In this document: positions 59,737 to 64,000 of the stretch, piece by piece | Position numbering within the stretch: the stretch's first letter is position 1 | Layout of the letters: the number at the start of each line of letters is the position of its first letter | Assembly: GCA_020310875.1 (NCBI GenBank) | Contig: CM035437.1 | Location: 50,984,027-51,048,026 of the forward strand | Source of the DNA: Ceratopteris richardii | Lineage: Eukaryota; Streptophyta; Polypodiopsida; Polypodiales; Pteridaceae | Reading direction: 5' to 3' | Length of the DNA stretch: 64,000 nt | Made by a program: the position numbers and the translations under genes | Notes under the pieces: generated by a model | The model's database searches: none | Seen by the model: the letters and a program-made list of their open reading frames with translations, nothing else | What the model was told of the DNA's origin: nothing

Positions 59737-60263
59737 AAAAGAGGCAACAAAGATGACCTTAACAACTGGAGACCTATCATGTGCCTTAACTCCATCTATA
59801 AGATTCTTGCTTCCATTATAGCCAGAAGACTTAGTCCTTTGATGAAATTCTTCATTCTCCCAGACAAAAAGGTTTTATAAAAGGCGGGTATATTCTTGAT
59901 GCTATTATCTCCCTTTGGGAAGGTATGGACTATGCTGAGGAAAGTGGTCAAAACTACTATTTCTTCAAAATTGATTTTGACAAAGCTTATGAGAGCATTG
60001 AGTGGGATTTTATCCTACAATCTCTCCATGATTTAGGTGCTGGCCAAAGACTCATAAAGTTTGTTAGTACTCTTTTTGGCAATGCCTATTCTAAAGTGGC
60101 CATTAATGGTCATATATCTGATCCCTTTAGACTTAGTAGATCCATTAGACAGGGTTGCCCCTTCGCCCCCCTCTTATTTGCTATTGCTAGTGATGCTTTA
60201 GGGTGGCTTGTTATGGATGCTATGAATTGTGGGTTTATTAAAGGCATAAACATACCTAATCCC
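59712..60263 (+). mobile_element. LINE reverse-transcriptase segment, inverted relative to the LINE 3' part
   Basis: On the plus strand the first part (about 59712-59875) reads VIRLIHKRGNKDDLNNWRPI and KILASIIARRLSPLM, ending at a TAA. After a frameshift, 59882-60265 reads LDAIISLWEGMDYAEESGQN, FFKIDFDKAYESIEWDFI and LSRSIRQGCPFAPLLFAIA, all conserved non-LTR reverse-transcriptase motifs. The active-site block (F/Y-x-D-D) is beyond the end. The segment is cut at 60264 by copia E. Confidence 0.8.
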
Positions 60264-60493
60264 TGTTGATATATTTAGGTAGTGATGTGTGTGAACACAC
60301 TAGGACCGCCAGGGCATTTCTTTCCCTCTTTAGGAGGTTTTTTTCCCTCGGCTTGTATATACGCCTATTGCCCTAATGCACTACTTATCTTTGTACATTC
60401 TCTAGTAATACATTCAGTATTGTGTGTTGTGCTCCAAGCTTCTTCTCCTTCCTTGTGCTGTTTGCATGCTTCCGTAGACGTCTATCTCCAACA
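60264..60493 (+). repeat. Copia E 5' LTR
   Basis: 230 bp, TGTTGATATATTTAGG...TATCTCCAACA, near-identical to the LTR of C apart from scattered substitutions. Confidence 0.9.
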
Positions 60494-60848
60494 ATTGGTA
60501 TCAGAGCACGTCGTTGCTTCATCTAGAGCACCGTTGACACTCCTCCGGTTGAAGTCTCAGAATCCCATGAATTTTGGTGAGCATACTCAACATGTTTTCA
60601 AGATCAAAACAACTTTGCTATGTGGTGCCAAAATCGCAATCTAAGCTCATTTCGGCCTCCGAATGCACTATCACAATGCTTGTGTAGGCTATTTTGTCTT
60701 TTTGTGCCAAAGGTATATACCACTTTTTGTTCTTCAATATAAGCATCTCGAAGTCTGCTACAGGTCTAGCGGAATTCGTCTAGGCAGTTCTGTTCAACTT
60801 TTTGAGATACAGTCAATTTTCTACATCAAGGTATTTTAGTCACCGGCC

Positions 60849-61755
60849 ATGGCTGAAAGCAGTGATGTATTCCATATCTTGGCTGTTGAGGATAAGTTGG
60901 ATGGTACCAACTACCCGTTGTGGGCTTATATGATGCCACATGTATTGGTTGCAAAAGGACTGTGGAACATTGTGCAGGGTGTTAAGAAATGTCCTATCAC
61001 ACCTGCAAGTGTTACAACAGCATGTACTGAAGCTGATGTAGAACGTGTCGAAGATGATGATATTCTACATATTCCTGTTCGTGCTACGGTTTTTGCTGCA
61101 CCTACTGTAGAGCAGATTCGTTGGGCAGAGATGCCCAGGCACATGCATTGATAGATTTGTCTATCACACGTGCCATTATTCCTCACATTCGCTCTTGCAG
61201 AACAATTAAGGATGCTTGGGATACACTTACCACATTGTACCAAGCTAGGAATGAGGCTCGTGTTGCTTACCTCCGAAAACAGTTGGAGAGTGAGCACATG
61301 AATGAAGGTGATTCTATGGACAATTTTCTAACAAAGATCAAAGACTTGAAGGAATAGTTGATTTCTGTTGATGAGGTTATACCACATAGCTCACTTGTGC
61401 AGACTGTTCTGAATGGTCTTCCTGATTCATATCAGAGTTTGGCTTCTACTCTTTAGTTGATGATGAAAGGAAATCCAAATGCCTTGTCTTTTGAGGAGTT
61501 AGTCTCTGTTCTATTGCAGGGGGATCAGCCCAGGCAGAACAGGTCCATTATGCATGTTGCAGATCAAGATTTCTTGGCTAGTCAGAAGGGAAAGGAAAAT
61601 GGAGCTCTTCAACTAGTAAGCAGAAATATGCAAATGCTGCACATTCGAAGAAGGAAGATAAAGATGAGAAGAAATTAGAAAAGCAGAAATTGTTTTGCAA
61701 GTACTGTAAAGGGAATGATCATATCATAAAGAACTGTCCAAAACTGGCTACCCAA
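60849..61755 (+). pseudogene. gag: Copia E gag (broken, zinc knuckle kept)
   Basis: It starts at a real ATG (60849), reading MAESSDVFHILAVEDKLDGT. It frameshifts near 61121 through a short deletion, continues with DAWDTLTTLYQARNEARVAY and has TAG at 61355-61357 (CAG in D). It keeps the segment D lacks, including GNPNALSFEELVSVLL and a zinc knuckle CKYCKGNDHIIKNC near 61695-61740. Right after that, near 61750, a deletion removes the protease and the integrase start. Confidence 0.8.
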
Positions 61756-64000
61756 ACTTGAGGCACCCGAAAAACATGTTTGTGAAGGCTGTATTTTGGG
61801 CAAAATGCAGCGTTCTTCCTTTCCAAAAGATGATTCAGTTCGGGCTACTCAAAAATTGCAGCTTGTACATAGTGATGTCTCTCCTCCTATGAAGACACCT
61901 TCTTTTGGAAATTATCTTTACTTCGTGACTTTCATCGGTGATTTTTCCAGGCATGCATGGGTATATCCATTGAAGGCGAAGCATGTGCTTCAAACAGTTT
62001 TTGGTTTTGGCTGAAAATCTGTCAGCATGTAAAATGGGCACCCTCCATTCTAATCGAGGGGGGAATATATGTCTTTTGATTTTAATGCATTTCTGGCTGA
62101 ACGTGGGATAAAACACCAATGTATAGTGCCATATACACCTCAACAGAATGGAGATGTTGAACGAAAGAACAGGTCACTCATGGAGATGGCGAGGTGTATG
62201 GTCAAGAGTCAGGCTTTACCACATAGTTTCTGGCTTGAGGCTATTATGTGTGCAGCATATGTACGTGACATGTGTCCCACTAAAGCGCTGCAATCTATCA
62301 CTCCGTATGAGGCTTGGCATGATTGCAAGCCATTTGAGTCTCATCCACGTGTTTTTGGTTGTTTAGCATATGCATTAGTGCCTGAAAAACATTGTAGAAA
62401 ATTGGATGATAAAGCAATAAAATGTATTTTTGTTGGGTACAGTTCAGAAATTAAAGGCTATCATCTGTATCATCCACATACTAAATGCATTCTAGTTAGC
62501 CGTGATGTTGTTTTTGTGGAAGATGCTATTCAACCATTGTTTTCATGTACTAAGCAGCCATATGTTATCTCCAAAGACATGTATGATACTTTGTTGCCTC
62601 TTTTCACAGGTGGACAGTCTAGTGGTGGTCCTAATGAGGCAACTTCTCAGCCTTTGCAGGTTTCATGTGATGATGCAGATCATTCCATTTCTGATGCAGA
62701 TTTACATGATGCACTTATTGATGAGAGAGCTGATATTGAACAGGCAAGAACTATGCCAAAATGGCTCGTGTAGACCTTGCATGACAACAAATTAGATGCA
62801 TCTCTGTCATATCATACTTGATTAGGCTCTCATAGTGCCTCTTTTGCATTAGATTGCTATGCTATGGCTGCATCTAGTCTCTGTGATGAGACTGAGCCTG
62901 TTTCTTTTGATGAAGCACAAAATTCATAAAATTGGATGGCTGCTATGCAATCTGAATATGATGCAATAATGAAGAATGGTACTTGGTCTTTATGTGACTT
63001 GCCTCCTGGCAAGAAGGCCATTGGCACTAAGTGGGTATACAAGCTGAAGCGTAAACCTGATGGTACAGTTGATAGGTATAAGGCTAGGCTTGTTGCAAAG
63101 GGTTATGCATAGGAAAGAGGCATTGATTTTGATGAGACCTTTGCACCTACATTCCGTATGACTACTGTTCGGAGCATATGTGGACTTCCAGCCCATCATG
63201 GTTGGAATGTACATCAGTTGGGCATTAAAACTGCAATTATGAATGGTGACTTGCATGAAAAACTATATGTTTTTCACCCCCGTGGCTTTGTGCAAAAAGG
63301 GCATGAAAATGAGGTGTGCAGGTTTAAGAAGGCATTATATGGTTTAAAGCAACAACCACGTGCTTGGTATGAGAAGATACATGCCTATCTAATTGCACAT
63401 GGTTTTGAGAACAGTCCAACTGAAAGCAACTTATATGTTAAGCGTGCTAATGATGTGCTTGTGATCATTGTTGTCTATGTCGACGACATGCTGCTCACTG
63501 TTCTTATTGAGAAGCATATTGCTGATTTTAAGGCTGATTTGCATGCCTCATTTGAGATGTCTGATTTGGGGCATTTGCATCATTATTTGGGCATTCAGTT
63601 TATGCAAGTTGATGGTGGAATGGCTTTGTGCCAAACAAAATATATTGACACATTATTGCAGCGTTTTGGCCTTGAAGACTGTAAGCCTATTGCCACTCCT
63701 ATGGAGACAGGTTTATGATTGAGTCTTCATGATGTTGGGGATGCATTTGATGTTGTTCTCTATCAGCAGGCTGTTGTATGCTTGATTTACTTATGCATTA
63801 CTCAGCCAGATATTCAGTTTGTTGTATCACAGATGAGTAGGTTTATGCATTGCCTAGGAGTCAAGCATTGGCAGGCGGTTAAGCGCATCTTTCGCTACTT
63901 GAGTGGTACTCGGCTACTCGGGTTTTTTTATCCAAAGGGGGGATCACTATCGCCAGATTTGCATACTTTTTCTAACTTTGATTGGGATGGTTGCTATGAC
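61756..64000 (+). pseudogene. pol: Copia E pol, integrase to reverse transcriptase/RNase H (broken, cut by the window end)
   Basis: It starts within the integrase zinc finger (KHVCEGCILGKMQRSSF). The core has YLYFVTFIGDFSRHAWVYP with a frameshift near 61980, then YTPQQNGDVERKN. Reverse transcriptase: KWVYKLKRKPDG, YAxERGIDFDETFAP with a TAG, and VYVDDMLLTVL near 63475. The frame ends at a TGA (63716-63718; CGA in D), but coding similarity continues to the last base (QPDIQFVVSQMSRFMHC, KRIFRYLSGT). Other stops include TAG near 62771 and TGA near 62818. Confidence 0.85.

Larger units (their letters stand above)
60264..64000 (+). mobile_element. Copia E, runs off the window
   Basis: The 5' LTR is 60264-60493 and the primer site TGGTATCAGAGC 60496-60507. 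Gag and pol are of the same family as C and D. The 3' LTR is outside the window, so the target duplication (left flank ATCCC, 60259-60263) cannot be confirmed. It sits in the inverted LINE segment. Confidence 0.88.

Overview
The window looks like intergenic DNA of a land plant: AT-rich, full of microsatellites, and built mainly from nested plant-type retrotransposons (Ty1/copia, a Ty3/gypsy chromovirus, LINE, SINE). There is no bacterial-style operon, rRNA, tRNA or CRISPR. The species cannot be fixed from sequence alone. A chromovirus that looks self-primed rather than tRNA-primed hints, weakly, at a non-flowering plant.

Layout. 1-7.1 kb: AT-rich DNA with (AT)n, (TTTA)n and (CT)n tracts and two minus-strand copia relics. 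7.1-7.6 kb: an LTR with primer-binding site. 7.78-26.5 kb: a composite copia array, LTR-internal A-LTR-internal B-LTR, in which neighbouring copies share the middle LTR. A 638-bp solo LTR (target duplication AGAGC) sits in the middle LTR, and a complete young gypsy chromovirus (18524-24457, target duplication GTTAC) sits inside the reverse transcriptase gene of B. The gypsy element is the only fully intact coding unit: gag plus a 1194-codon pol ending in a chromodomain. An exact 812-bp tandem duplication spans the right edge of the array (25781-27404).

27.4-33.2 kb: CACATA/TGTGTA and (AT)n repeats surrounding a possible three-exon minus-strand gene end (29819-30349) whose last exon ends in a poly-Asp triplet repeat, then a GGATCCCATATGTCC minisatellite. 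33.2-38.9 kb: a decayed copia internal region (F) lying between two inverted LTR-like sequences, then a solo LTR. 39.6-44.2 kb: degenerate tandem arrays, some carrying SINE-like words. 45.5-47.4 kb: the best host-gene candidate, a two-exon minus-strand gene for a 176-residue basic protein I do not recognise.

48.3-64 kb: a 3.7-kb tandem segmental duplication holding SINEs, the 3' part of a LINE and a copia insertion (C in the first copy, D in the second). The LINE continues right of D, where its reverse-transcriptase part is inverted, and copia E runs off the window end. Empty and filled sites in the two duplicated segments allow the insertions to be ordered in time. The LINE and SINE share a similar 3' tail, suggesting a mobilisation partnership.

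The main points for follow-up are the predicted self-priming of the chromovirus, the LINE/SINE tail sharing, the three-LTR composite, complementary deletions in copia D and E, and two mutation signatures (clustered G-to-C changes in A; CAG-to-TAG stops in D/E).
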